The position numbers and the translations under genes were made by a program. The notes under the pieces are model-generated. The model did not search any database, was not told the DNA's origin, and saw only the letters and a program-made list of their open reading frames with translations. Below are positions 45,172-56,325 of a DNA stretch of 64,000 nt, in pieces. The stretch is from Linum tenue. Its lineage: Eukaryota > Streptophyta > Magnoliopsida > Malpighiales > Linaceae. Where the stretch lies: assembly GCA_946122785.1 (NCBI GenBank), contig CAMGYJ010000008.1, forward strand, positions 6,101,742 through 6,165,741. Direction: 5' to 3'. Numbering within the stretch: position 1 is the first letter of the stretch; every line of letters begins with the position of its first letter.

Positions 45172-48100
45172 TCAGCATTCAATCCGAACAGCGCCACTCT
45201 GTGAAGAAACGAACTTGGGCTTCCGAACGACTTGCTCCAAGCACTGGATCACATCTCCAACACGGTAATCTTGGCAATCACGGAGCATCATTCCGCACTC
45301 GCTCCCTTTACCGACTGCATCCACGTCCTGTGTCTCTCGTTTGAGGGACGAGCAGCATCCTTCGAACACGACTTCACCGCTCCTAAGGAGCCTCATCGTT
45401 GATGCTCTGCTGACTCGGCCATCTATCACCTTGCAGCCCGCAATCTTCATGTCTCCTCCTGCGGCTTTGCTCCTCCCCTTCAGTTCGAAGATGCTAAGGA
45501 CTTCGGCCTCTCCGGCTACATGAGTCTCAGAAGTCCCGGGAGCTTTCTCTACTATCATGTTGCCCACGTCCTCTAAAAGGCGGTAGATAACTCGATGCAG
45601 CATTATCTGGGCATTCATTCAACCAACCCATTTAAAGAACATACGATTCAGGAATTCCTGGAGGATTAGGATAAAGAAAATAATCAGAAGTTACGTACCT
45701 TTATGCCGGATTTAGTTGCTGCAAGACTGACTGAACCAGGTGGAGTTTTGACATTGAATCCAATTATGCACGCACCGCATGCCTGAGCTAGATCGATATC
45801 CGACTGACTGATTGGACCTACGCCTACATGGACTACATTCACGAAAACCTGGTAGCACCATTCCAACGAACAAGACATTAATCAATAAGTGACACAAGAA
45901 GATAGCTATGAGAAGTCAGAGACTATGTTTTTCAGTTTTGGAATGTTATCACAGACTCTGGCTCATGAATGCTAATCCCACTACAACTACAATGTGTGAA
46001 TTAAAAAGCTGCTCGACTTTTTAAGCTTGAATTTATGCTAGTCATGAGATCGGACATAATAATACTGCTAAGCATATAATACCTGAGGACTGTTCATATA
46101 ATACCTGAGGACTGTTCAAAGTCTTCAAAGCATCAGTGACAGCCTGGACAGTTCCTTGAACATCTGCTTTCACTACAATCGGCATCTCAACCCTTACAGC
46201 TACAGGCCCGTCTTCTTCTGATGGTTCCTCAACCACAGGCCTGTCCTCCATAATCTGTCTCAGCCGATCTTTCTCGAACTTCTTTTTCCTACCAGCACTC
46301 AGCATTCTAGCTCTCTCCTCGGACTCCACAACAACGATATCGTCTCCAGCCATAGGAAGCCCCTTCAGCCCTTCAAGCACAACTGGCATTGCAGGTGTCG
46401 CCTGCTGTGCCAACTTCCCTACCATATCCCTTATAGCTCTTATTCTCCCCCACTCTGACCCCACCACAATGTGCTGCCCAGAGACCAAGGTTCCTGCCTT
46501 CACTATTGCTGTGGCCAGTGGTCCACGACCTTTGTCGAGTTTTGCCTCCACAACATAAGCTTGAGCTGGACCATCGACACGAGCTTTCAGGTTCATCAAC
46601 TCTGCTTGAAGAAGCAAGCATTCCTCCAAGTCATCCAACCCAGTTTTCTTAACAGCGGAGACTTCAACTACCTGGACATCACCGCCCATTTCCTCTAGCT
46701 GCAAACCCTCTGATGCCAACTGGACTTTGACTCTCTCTGGGTCCGCAGCTGGCTTGTCACATTTGTTGATAGCAACCACAATTGGCACATTGGCTAATTT
46801 TGCATGGGACACAGCTTCCAATGTTTGAGGCATCACCCCATCATCAGCAGCAACTACAAGAACAACAATGTCGGTGACTGCTGCACCTCTTGCTCGCATC
46901 GCACTGAATGCAGCATGGCCTGGCGTGTCGAGAAATGTGATTGATGCCCCAGAAGTCATCCCTACCACGAAAGCACCAAGGTGCTGAGTTATTCCACCAG
47001 CTTCAGTGGCAGCCACAGCTGTTTGGCGCAGGGCATCCAGGAGAGATGTCTTTCCGTGGTCAACATGACCCATGACTGTAACAACTGGAGGTCGTGGAAG
47101 GATTTGTGAGCCTTCGGATGAATGTTGCCTCTTGACATTAACCCCAACCTCCTGCAAGAACCAATACGAAGCCATTTCCTGTAAGCTTCTAAACAGGCAA
47201 AAAGTATTTTGGTCTAAGAAAGATGATGATGATGATGATGAAATAGAACTACTATCTTGTAAGAGTCCTAACAACCCTAGCCCTAGAGTCTATGTGGAGC
47301 ATTGATCATGAACTTCCACCCAGAAAAGTATTGATAATCAAATAACTGAAATTATTCAAATTCTGTCGGTAGTATACTAGAGATTACAGAAGTATTTGTT
47401 CCCACTCTGTTAGCTAGCATGGTTATGCTTTTCTTTGGGGCATAATGAGAAAAGAGAAGTACCATAGCAATGAGCTCCGCAACATCAATGCTGAGAGGAT
47501 CAAACTCTGACCCGGGCTTTTCCCCAACATTAAGAAGAACATCCTGTAAGGTGCTGATTGACTCACCAGTACGCTTGGCAAGTTCAACGATGGTCATGCC
47601 TTCAAATATGTCGACCATTTTAGCTTGAGAGGACTTCATATATTGTGTTAGTTTAGGGGGCACGTATTTAGCTTCAACAGGAGGTTTCATCTGTGCCTTG
47701 TCCCTTCTCTTAAACTTCCCTTTCCTTTCTGTCTTTAAACCCAAGGCCTCATCAACTGCTTTTCTGCTATATAGGACCGGAGTGTTATGAAAGTACCTGT
47801 TCAAGATAACAAAATGGTTTCCTCATTCCAGGCCGAAAGTAGAAAATGTTATCACAAACAAAGATAAATGAAACACAAGAAAAGTCTAAAAGGAAAAGGG
47901 GAAAGACAGCACCAGAAAGGAAGATCGAGATATCAAAAGTAGCCCAGAGTTTTTTTGCTATACGCTTGTAAAATTCAGTTAAACATATTCCTTTTTATGC
48001 CTCCTTTGACTAACCAAATGCCTGGTTAGAGAAGGACTGTAGAGCAAGATGATGCTACCACGATACTACAACATCAAAACCGAAGTAGCTTCTCCTCGCT

Positions 48101-49374
48101 TCTAACTCTAATTACACAAAATCCAATGGGAAAATCCAGAAGATTGAATCAGAAGAAACAGAAAAGGTGGTAGAATCACTAATAATCTTTGTAGCCAAAG
48201 AACAGAGGCGAGGGATTGCAAGAGAGTAGTGAAACTATGATCCACATGAAAGATGAATATAAACATACCGGATGAAGGATTCTTTAGTCAGAACATTGCC
48301 ATGAGAAGCGCCAGGTAAAAGAGAGCCACTAGTAAAGCCTGCAACTCATATGTTATACAAGTGAGCCATGATAGTGAAACAAAACTTTCTTAACCACAGC
48401 TCCAGAACACCAACACAAGCACTACCCTTGAGGATTAAGATCGTCATTTATAGAAGAAAATCAAGTCAATTGATATCCTAGATTAAGAGTTGCCGTGCAG
48501 TTAATGCCTTATACTGCCGCTCGGGCAAGCTTTTACAAAATGATTCAGTACAGTAGACAAGATAAACTCACTAAACTGGAAAGGCAGAACTTCTGCTATT
48601 AAGATATGATAATGAACCAAACAAGAAAGCAGACAATAGGCTTTTGTCAAAACATATCATTGAAGCAAGTGAACATCCAGATTGCAGGTTACCTTGTCTA
48701 CAATTAGCAGCTGAAACTGATCTCACTGTGAAGTCAAGGTTACCTTTAGAGGTTGACCCAACTACATGTTCTTGAGATGACAAAATGACGCGTCTGCCAA
48801 GAGGAGACCGAATACCCTGAAAAACAGAGAGTAAGATATAACTTTGTCAATGCCAGACCTACCATTACAGAGTTTCACATTCGAAACCATATCTATGGAT
48901 AATAAATTGACAAATACAATACATCAGCTAAGCTAAGTATCCCGTTTCTGGGACCGAGGAAAGGAAGTACAATGCTGATAGGAAGTACAATAATAGGAGA
49001 TCTCTTCCTAAAAGGTATAATATCACCATAACCAGAATGAATCTGAAAAGTCGAGGGCAAAGCCAAGAACTTAATGCATAACCAAGGGATTTATGTAATC
49101 AGCAATATCAAGCATAATATTGCACTTTACGGTCCCAAGATATAAGCCAATATGAGGGTTTGAGTTTACCTAAGCCAATAGTTCTTAGTTCAAAAGAACA
49201 GTAATCATATAATGTACGATAAAGGCATCAATGATAAGTGTCTCAACTCTCAATCACAAACACAGTCCATCATCTCAATTGAAATCTCATAAGCTCGGCA
49301 ATGCTTTGTGAAAGTCCTAGACAAGAAGGTTCAAGAACACAATCTACCTTATCACCAATCGCTCTCCAAGCCAT
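45172..49374 (-). CDS. Mitochondrial translation initiation factor IF-2
   Basis: GTPase that brings initiator tRNA to the mitochondrial ribosome. Exons in transcript order: 49374-49348, 48816-48693, 48338-48269, 47796-47463, 47151-46105, 45848-45699, 45606-45172; 728 residues, in the expected range for plant mtIF2. The N-terminus [19 protein letters not shown] is Arg-rich without acidic clusters, fitting mitochondrial import. An IF2-N-like region ([20 protein letters not shown]) precedes the G domain: G1 GHVDHGKTS (about 213-221), G3 DTPGHAAF, G4 NKCD, G5 SAVKKTG. Domains II-IV follow, ending SGAVRIEC. A 5' UTR intron is likely just upstream of the ATG. The gene lies inside the composite hAT block; its 5' part is duplicated in inverted orientation at 53020-56188. 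Confidence 0.92.
46073..46116 (-). repeat. Tandem duplication of a 5' splice site in mtIF2
   Basis: Two exact 22-bp units (46073-46094, 46095-46116), each containing CCTCAG|GTATTA, so the exon 5 donor is present twice. The outer donor (exon end 46105) keeps the frame; the inner one (46083) would add 22 nt and shift it. Confidence 0.88.
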
Positions 49375-50847
49375 TGACAAGCTTCTGCAACTCTGCACAA
49401 ACCATCAGGAAGAAAACAATCAGTTAGAAAGCATCGAGCACCAACACCCCCAATAGAATAAGGGAAAGACAAGCAAGCTTGTGGCCTTATCGGCTTCCAA
49501 GATACCATTGATTTCTTGGGAAGACATCTATTGCCCTTTACACTCCATAACCAATTAGCTTTTTCTCGTTACAAAACTTGTTACATAAACCAGAACATAG
49601 AACTCAAATTTCCATATCCAATTACTTATTCTAGTCCCACCCCATCTTAGTAAGCAGGCAAAAGAACCAAACTTTCTATCCATCTTCCATAAATTATAAA
49701 CAACCCAAGAGGAAGGCGCCAACCCAAACTGAACCCTTCTCATTGATACACAAGCTACAATGCTTACCTTCCGGCAACAAAAACAAACAGCGCCACGGAC
49801 GAATCACCGCTGCAAGCCAATTACCAACTACGGAACGGATCCTTAACGAAGAGCTCGCAATTCATGAACCAAACTAGTCCGCTTCGCATCAATGAGATCC
49901 TCAACGACCGAAAGCTGTCTCCGCTGCCCCGTGTATCCAAAAGATTCAAACTTGGAAGCTGTGTTTATGAAATTTAGCGGATAACAGGGACAGGCGGGAG
50001 CCGAGGTTCTCCCGGCCGCAACTGCTACTCCGGAAAGACGGTCCGGTCCGGGTTTCAGGTTTGATGTGAAGCTGCGAGTGGGGAAGGGATTATCTCACAA
50101 GTCGTAACACATTTTTAAGGAGTATCAAACAAGCCCTCTGCTTTAGGTCATATACAAACTAACACCTCTACTTTAATTTTGTAACTAAAAACGTGAAACG
50201 CCCCCTCCATTTTCCATATGATATGAGTGATTGACTATAAAAAAAAAAAAAAAGAAATTTCCATGTGGGTGCTTGGTTATAAATTAATAAAAATTTCATA
50301 TGGGTGAGTGACTCTGTCTTAGGATGCCCTAAAATTAGTGATGTTAATGGGGCATGTGAGTATCTTAGTACATACTTGTCCGCATTAAGTAGGATCGGGT
50401 AATACCAGTGCGAGTGAGTATGGACGGATAGACTTATTATTGTTATGTATTATTGAAAGAGTTTTTTTATTTTTTAACGATAAAATAAAGAAAAAATAGT
50501 TCATAAATAACAGTTTGAGATAATAGGTAGGTTTATTTAGTTCAATTAGTGAAAAGAAGTCTTCACTTATCTAAAGTATCATTGGATGAAAATATGAGTT
50601 CAAATAAATCAAAATAGGATAAAAATAGATATTGGGACAAATTGAAATAGAACGAGTCAAGAACTAAGCGAAAGTGCGGGATGAAAGTAGTACACATGCT
50701 CGCCCCAAGCAGTCGGATATTAATCACTCAGTATGGATCAAGTCGGGTAATACCCGACAGAGCGAAATCAAATTAGCATAACTACCTAAAACGTAAAAAA
50801 GTTTATTATGGCGTAATTGTAAACAAATTTCATCCAACTTGAGCAAT
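47679..50847. repeat. Left arm of 3.17-kb inverted duplication
   Basis: Inverted copy of 53020-56188; both arms are 3,169 bp and every position maps by x + y = 103867 where checked. It holds mtIF2 exons 1-4 (part), introns, 5' UTR and about 0.75 kb upstream DNA. I noticed one base difference (a G/T in AAGTCGGGTAAT near 50753). Region 49375-50847 is the mtIF2 upstream region, with no other gene. Confidence 0.93.
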
Positions 50848-50860
50848 TCCATGAAAGAGT

Positions 50861-52400
50861 GATGTGGTCAATTCCATGAAAGAGTCAGCAGCTAAGGATC
50901 TTCTGAATGTGAGTGGTGACGATTATAAGTACAAGAAGCTTCTGCAGGATCTCATAGTTCAGGTGAGCAATACATGTGCAGTCATATACTGGGTTATGAG
51001 AGATGACCAGAATACATCATTGAGACCGGAAAGATACCTTTTTTATAATGAATTACTCTTCTGTTTGATGTGTCAACATCTTGTGAATGTTTATTCTTTG
51101 TAGACCATAAACCTACATTGTTCCTGATTTGTTACCGCACATGGGTTTGCTTTCCTTGGTGCGGTTGGAGAAAATATTGCCTACATATGGTCATGTGAGA
51201 CTTTAGTTGTCTTCGGTTCTGATATTGCTATGCAACGTTCTGGCTGGTTGCAGAGCTTGCTTAGACTGAAGGAACCTGCTGTCTTGCTGCGATGCCGTGA
51301 GGCGGACGTCAATCTGGTAGAATCTGTCTTGGAATCCGCCAAAGAGGAATATGCTGAAAAGGCACAGGTTCATGCACCAGAAATTCTGTTGGACCATCAA
51401 ATCTATCTGCCACCTGCTCCTAGCCACCACAATGTTCATGCTCTTTCTTGGTAAGTTTATGGTTAACATTAAATTTAATAGTATAGTAGTGGATTTGTTT
51501 AGAGGTTTGCAGATCAATCAAATCCTTCTCCTGATAACTTTCAATGTTTTCTGGCTTAGCTCTGGAGGTGTGGTCCTGGCGTCCCGAGATGGAAAGATCG
51601 TGTTTGAGAATACCCTCGATGCACGTCTGGATGTTGTGTTCCGTCAGAAGCTCCCCGTGGTATGAACACTGTTATTCTCTCTATTTTTACATTCTTCCAA
51701 CAGAGAGTTGACACTATTATGTTTGGTAGAAGAAATGAATCAGGATTGGCTGAGTTCATTTTCCTTTCCGATTAGGATTTGATCGAGTTCTAGAAAAAGT
51801 AGAATTGATGGCTATGAAATGTTTACAGCAATGCAAGGTAACTAATAGGATGGGTGTGTGTTTAAAAACGATATAATAAAAATCAGGTAACTATTACAGG
51901 CAAGTAGATTCTTGTTGCAAAGGAACAAAGTTGGAAACGAGATTTAATTTATTGATGTGACTTTGGGATTTGAGTAAGCTATGAGGAATAGGACGAATTG
52001 TTGCTAAATTTGGAATGTAAAATGTGTATTTGTTTCATTGATTAAATCAAACCTTTTCCCATTCACTTCTTTTCTAGAGCAGGAACAAGCACTCCATGCT
52101 TTAACTTCCTCCCCATAGAGCGTTTTCGTATAACGTCTTACCCTGCCTCTGCCTTCCTTCCATTATCGCTTGATAATAGAACTCTTGCTTCCCAGCTATT
52201 GGGATTCCTGAAAGTTGAATCTTAGGATGAACGTTCCTGTTCACCTCCATTCCTGAAATAGATTCGCATGTCGACGACTGTTGAAAACTGTTTGGTGTGG
52301 ATTAATGTGGATTACCTTTCCAACCTGAACTGAATTCTTTGCTTGTTCTTGTTGTGTGTTGCAGATCCGCAAGTTACTCTTCAGCCAGGTTGCTGCTTGA
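50861..52400 (+). pseudogene. V-ATPase subunit E, 3' half only
   Basis: C-terminal part of vacuolar H+-ATPase peripheral-stalk subunit E. Exons 50861-50962, 51254-51450, 51560-51659, 52365-52400, phases consistent. It reads VNSMKESAAKDLLNV, SLLRLKEPAVLLRCREADVN, HAPEILLDHQIYLPP, SGGVVLASRDGKIVFENTLD and IRKLLFSQVAA-stop. Roughly the first 90-100 residues and all upstream exons are absent; the sequence left of 50848 is the inverted-repeat arm. It forms the 2,172-bp spacer between the arms. The coding part shows no internal lesion, so truncation is recent. Confidence 0.88.
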
Positions 52401-53019
52401 TGTCCGTGATTGTATAATTGTTTTCACGTATTATGAATTGCCAACTCTTATGTCCAGAAACTCGATGGTTTTGTAGAACATATCACCGATTGTTTGGGGT
52501 TGTGTATTTTTTTCGTGTTTGCCAAATAACTTGCTATTCGTAGAGAATTCTGTTGTTTTCGTTAGTGTATGCAATAATAAACAGAACGAAAAAAATGTTT
52601 GTGGAATTCAAGTGGTGACTTTTGTGATTGATCATTTTTGCATTTGGTGTATGTCTAACGTCTGTGTACACTCAATTGCTTTTCATGCTGAACAAAAAAT
52701 TTCTATGTGAAAAGCAACGTAGTTTTTCCATCAAACAGTTGTTTTTTTCTTGGAAGCTCCAACAAGAAGCTGCTTTTGTAAAAACCGCAATACAGAACAA
52801 GTCTAATGTGATACAAATTGCTGCTCAAATTAATCGTAAAACAAACTAGTCCCTTGATTTGGCACTCTATTTACAGCCCGTCCTTGATCCGTCTTTTTTC
52901 CCATTCAACAAAATGTTCCCACAGCTAAATAGAAACATTCATTTGTCACCTTAATGTAAAAAATCTCACTCGATTTCTTAATAAAGTTATGCCTCCAAGA
53001 GATTGCTTCAATGGATTTG
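52401..53019. other. V-ATPase E 3' flank (end of spacer)
   Basis: AT-rich 3' UTR/downstream DNA of the V-ATPase fragment, ending at the right arm of the inverted duplication. Small open frames here lack any family signature. Confidence 0.5.
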
Positions 53020-56000
53020 ATTGCTCAAGTTGGATGAAATTTGTTTACAATTACGCCATAATAAACTTTTTTACGTTTTAGGTAGTTATGCTAATTTGAT
53101 TTCGCTCTGTCGGGTATTACACGACTTGATCCATACTGAGTGATTAATATCCGACTGCTTGGGGCGAGCATGTGTACTACTTTCATCCCGCACTTTCGCT
53201 TAGTTCTTGACTCGTTCTATTTCAATTTGTCCCAATATCTATTTTTATCCTATTTTGATTTATTTGAACTCATATTTTCATCCAATGATACTTTAGATAA
53301 GTGAAGACTTCTTTTCACTAATTGAACTAAATAAACCTACCTATTATCTCAAACTGTTATTTATGAACTATTTTTTCTTTATTTTATCGTTAAAAAATAA
53401 AAAAACTCTTTCAATAATACATAACAATAATAAGTCTATCCGTCCATACTCACTCGCACTGGTATTACCCGATCCTACTTAATGCGGACAAGTATGTACT
53501 AAGATACTCACATGCCCCATTAACATCACTAATTTTAGGGCATCCTAAGACAGAGTCACTCACCCATATGAAATTTTTATTAATTTATAACCAAGCACCC
53601 ACATGGAAATTTCTTTTTTTTTTTTTTTATAGTCAATCACTCATATCATATGGAAAATGGAGGGGGCGTTTCACGTTTTTAGTTACAAAATTAAAGTAGA
53701 GGTGTTAGTTTGTATATGACCTAAAGCAGAGGGCTTGTTTGATACTCCTTAAAAATGTGTTACGACTTGTGAGATAATCCCTTCCCCACTCGCAGCTTCA
53801 CATCAAACCTGAAACCCGGACCGGACCGTCTTTCCGGAGTAGCAGTTGCGGCCGGGAGAACCTCGGCTCCCGCCTGTCCCTGTTATCCGCTAAATTTCAT
53901 AAACACAGCTTCCAAGTTTGAATCTTTTGGATACACGGGGCAGCGGAGACAGCTTTCGGTCGTTGAGGATCTCATTGATGCGAAGCGGACTAGTTTGGTT
54001 CATGAATTGCGAGCTCTTCGTTAAGGATCCGTTCCGTAGTTGGTAATTGGCTTGCAGCGGTGATTCGTCCGTGGCGCTGTTTGTTTTTGTTGCCGGAAGG
54101 TAAGCATTGTAGCTTGTGTATCAATGAGAAGGGTTCAGTTTGGGTTGGCGCCTTCCTCTTGGGTTGTTTATAATTTATGGAAGATGGATAGAAAGTTTGG
54201 TTCTTTTGCCTGCTTACTAAGATGGGGTGGGACTAGAATAAGTAATTGGATATGGAAATTTGAGTTCTATGTTCTGGTTTATGTAACAAGTTTTGTAACG
54301 AGAAAAAGCTAATTGGTTATGGAGTGTAAAGGGCAATAGATGTCTTCCCAAGAAATCAATGGTATCTTGGAAGCCGATAAGGCCACAAGCTTGCTTGTCT
54401 TTCCCTTATTCTATTGGGGGTGTTGGTGCTCGATGCTTTCTAACTGATTGTTTTCTTCCTGATGGTTTGTGCAGAGTTGCAGAAGCTTGTCAATGGCTTG
54501 GAGAGCGATTGGTGATAAGGTAGATTGTGTTCTTGAACCTTCTTGTCTAGGACTTTCACAAAGCATTGCCGAGCTTATGAGATTTCAATTGAGATGATGG
54601 ACTGTGTTTGTGATTGAGAGTTGAGACACTTATCATTGATGCCTTTATCGTACATTATATGATTACTGTTCTTTTGAACTAAGAACTATTGGCTTAGGTA
54701 AACTCAAACCCTCATATTGGCTTATATCTTGGGACCGTAAAGTGCAATATTATGCTTGATATTGCTGATTACATAAATCCCTTGGTTATGCATTAAGTTC
54801 TTGGCTTTGCCCTCGACTTTTCAGATTCATTCTGGTTATGGTGATATTATACCTTTTAGGAAGAGATCTCCTATTATTGTACTTCCTATCAGCATTGTAC
54901 TTCCTTTCCTCGGTCCCAGAAACGGGATACTTAGCTTAGCTGATGTATTGTATTTGTCAATTTATTATCCATAGATATGGTTTCGAATGTGAAACTCTGT
55001 AATGGTAGGTCTGGCATTGACAAAGTTATATCTTACTCTCTGTTTTTCAGGGTATTCGGTCTCCTCTTGGCAGACGCGTCATTTTGTCATCTCAAGAACA
55101 TGTAGTTGGGTCAACCTCTAAAGGTAACCTTGACTTCACAGTGAGATCAGTTTCAGCTGCTAATTGTAGACAAGGTAACCTGCAATCTGGATGTTCACTT
55201 GCTTCAATGATATGTTTTGACAAAAGCCTATTGTCTGCTTTCTTGTTTGGTTCATTATCATATCTTAATAGCAGAAGTTCTGCCTTTCCAGTTTAGTGAG
55301 TTTATCTTGTCTACTGTACTGAATCATTTTGTAAAAGCTTGCCCGAGCGGCAGTATAAGGCATTAACTGCACGGCAACTCTTAATCTAGGATATCAATTG
55401 ACTTGATTTTCTTCTATAAATGACGATCTTAATCCTCAAGGGTAGTGCTTGTGTTGGTGTTCTGGAGCTGTGGTTAAGAAAGTTTTGTTTCACTATCATG
55501 GCTCACTTGTATAACATATGAGTTGCAGGCTTTACTAGTGGCTCTCTTTTACCTGGCGCTTCTCATGGCAATGTTCTGACTAAAGAATCCTTCATCCGGT
55601 ATGTTTATATTCATCTTTCATGTGGATCATAGTTTCACTACTCTCTTGCAATCCCTCACCTCTGTTCTTTGGCTACAAAGATTATTAGTGATTCTACCAC
55701 CTTTTCTGTTTCTTCTGATTCAATCTTCTGGATTTTCCCATTGGATTTTGTGTAATTAGAGTTAGAAGCGAGGAGAAGCTACTTCGGTTTTGATGTTGTA
55801 GTATCGTGGTAGCATCATCTTGCTCTACAGTCCTTCTCTAACCAGGCATTTGGTTAGTCAAAGGAGGCATAAAAAGGAATATGTTTAACTGAATTTTACA
55901 AGCGTATAGCAAAAAAACTCTGGGCTACTTTTGATATCTCGATCTTCCTTTCTGGTGCTGTCTTTCCCCTTTTCCTTTTAGACTTTTCTTGTGTTTCATT

Positions 56001-56188
56001 TATCTTTGTTTGTGATAACATTTTCTACTTTCGGCCTGGAATGAGGAAACCATTTTGTTATCTTGAACAGGTACTTTCATAACACTCCGGTCCTATATAG
56101 CAGAAAAGCAGTTGATGAGGCCTTGGGTTTAAAGACAGAAAGGAAAGGGAAGTTTAAGAGAAGGGACAAGGCACAGATGAAACCTCCT
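53020..56188. repeat. Right arm of 3.17-kb inverted duplication
   Basis: Reverse complement of 47679-50847. It ends abruptly in the mtIF2 exon 4 sequence, where CTCCT (56184-56188) is shared with hAT internal sequence at 39332-39336. Region 53020-54492 is a second mtIF2 upstream region with no other gene. Confidence 0.93.
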
Positions 56189-56221
56189 CTGTTAGACTTA
56201 TCCTTGGAGGCATCAGAATGA
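54493..56221 (+). pseudogene. Truncated mtIF2 copy fused to hAT sequence
   Basis: Exons 54493-54519, 55051-55174, 55529-55598 and 56071-56221, mirror images of the intact gene's exons 1-4. After QMKPP the frame enters hAT sequence and reads about ten more residues (LLDLSLEASE) to TGA 56219-56221. The predicted product has 123 residues: the presumed mitochondrial targeting region plus a short tail, without the G domain. The upstream region is copied too, so transcription is possible. Confidence 0.85.
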
Positions 56222-56325
56222 TAAGAGTGAGATGATCATCTATTCCAAGTGACAAGCATTTATCTATTGTAAATTCATCCACTCAAAGTAGCAGATTACA
56301 CACATTGTTCCCGTGGGAGTTGGAT

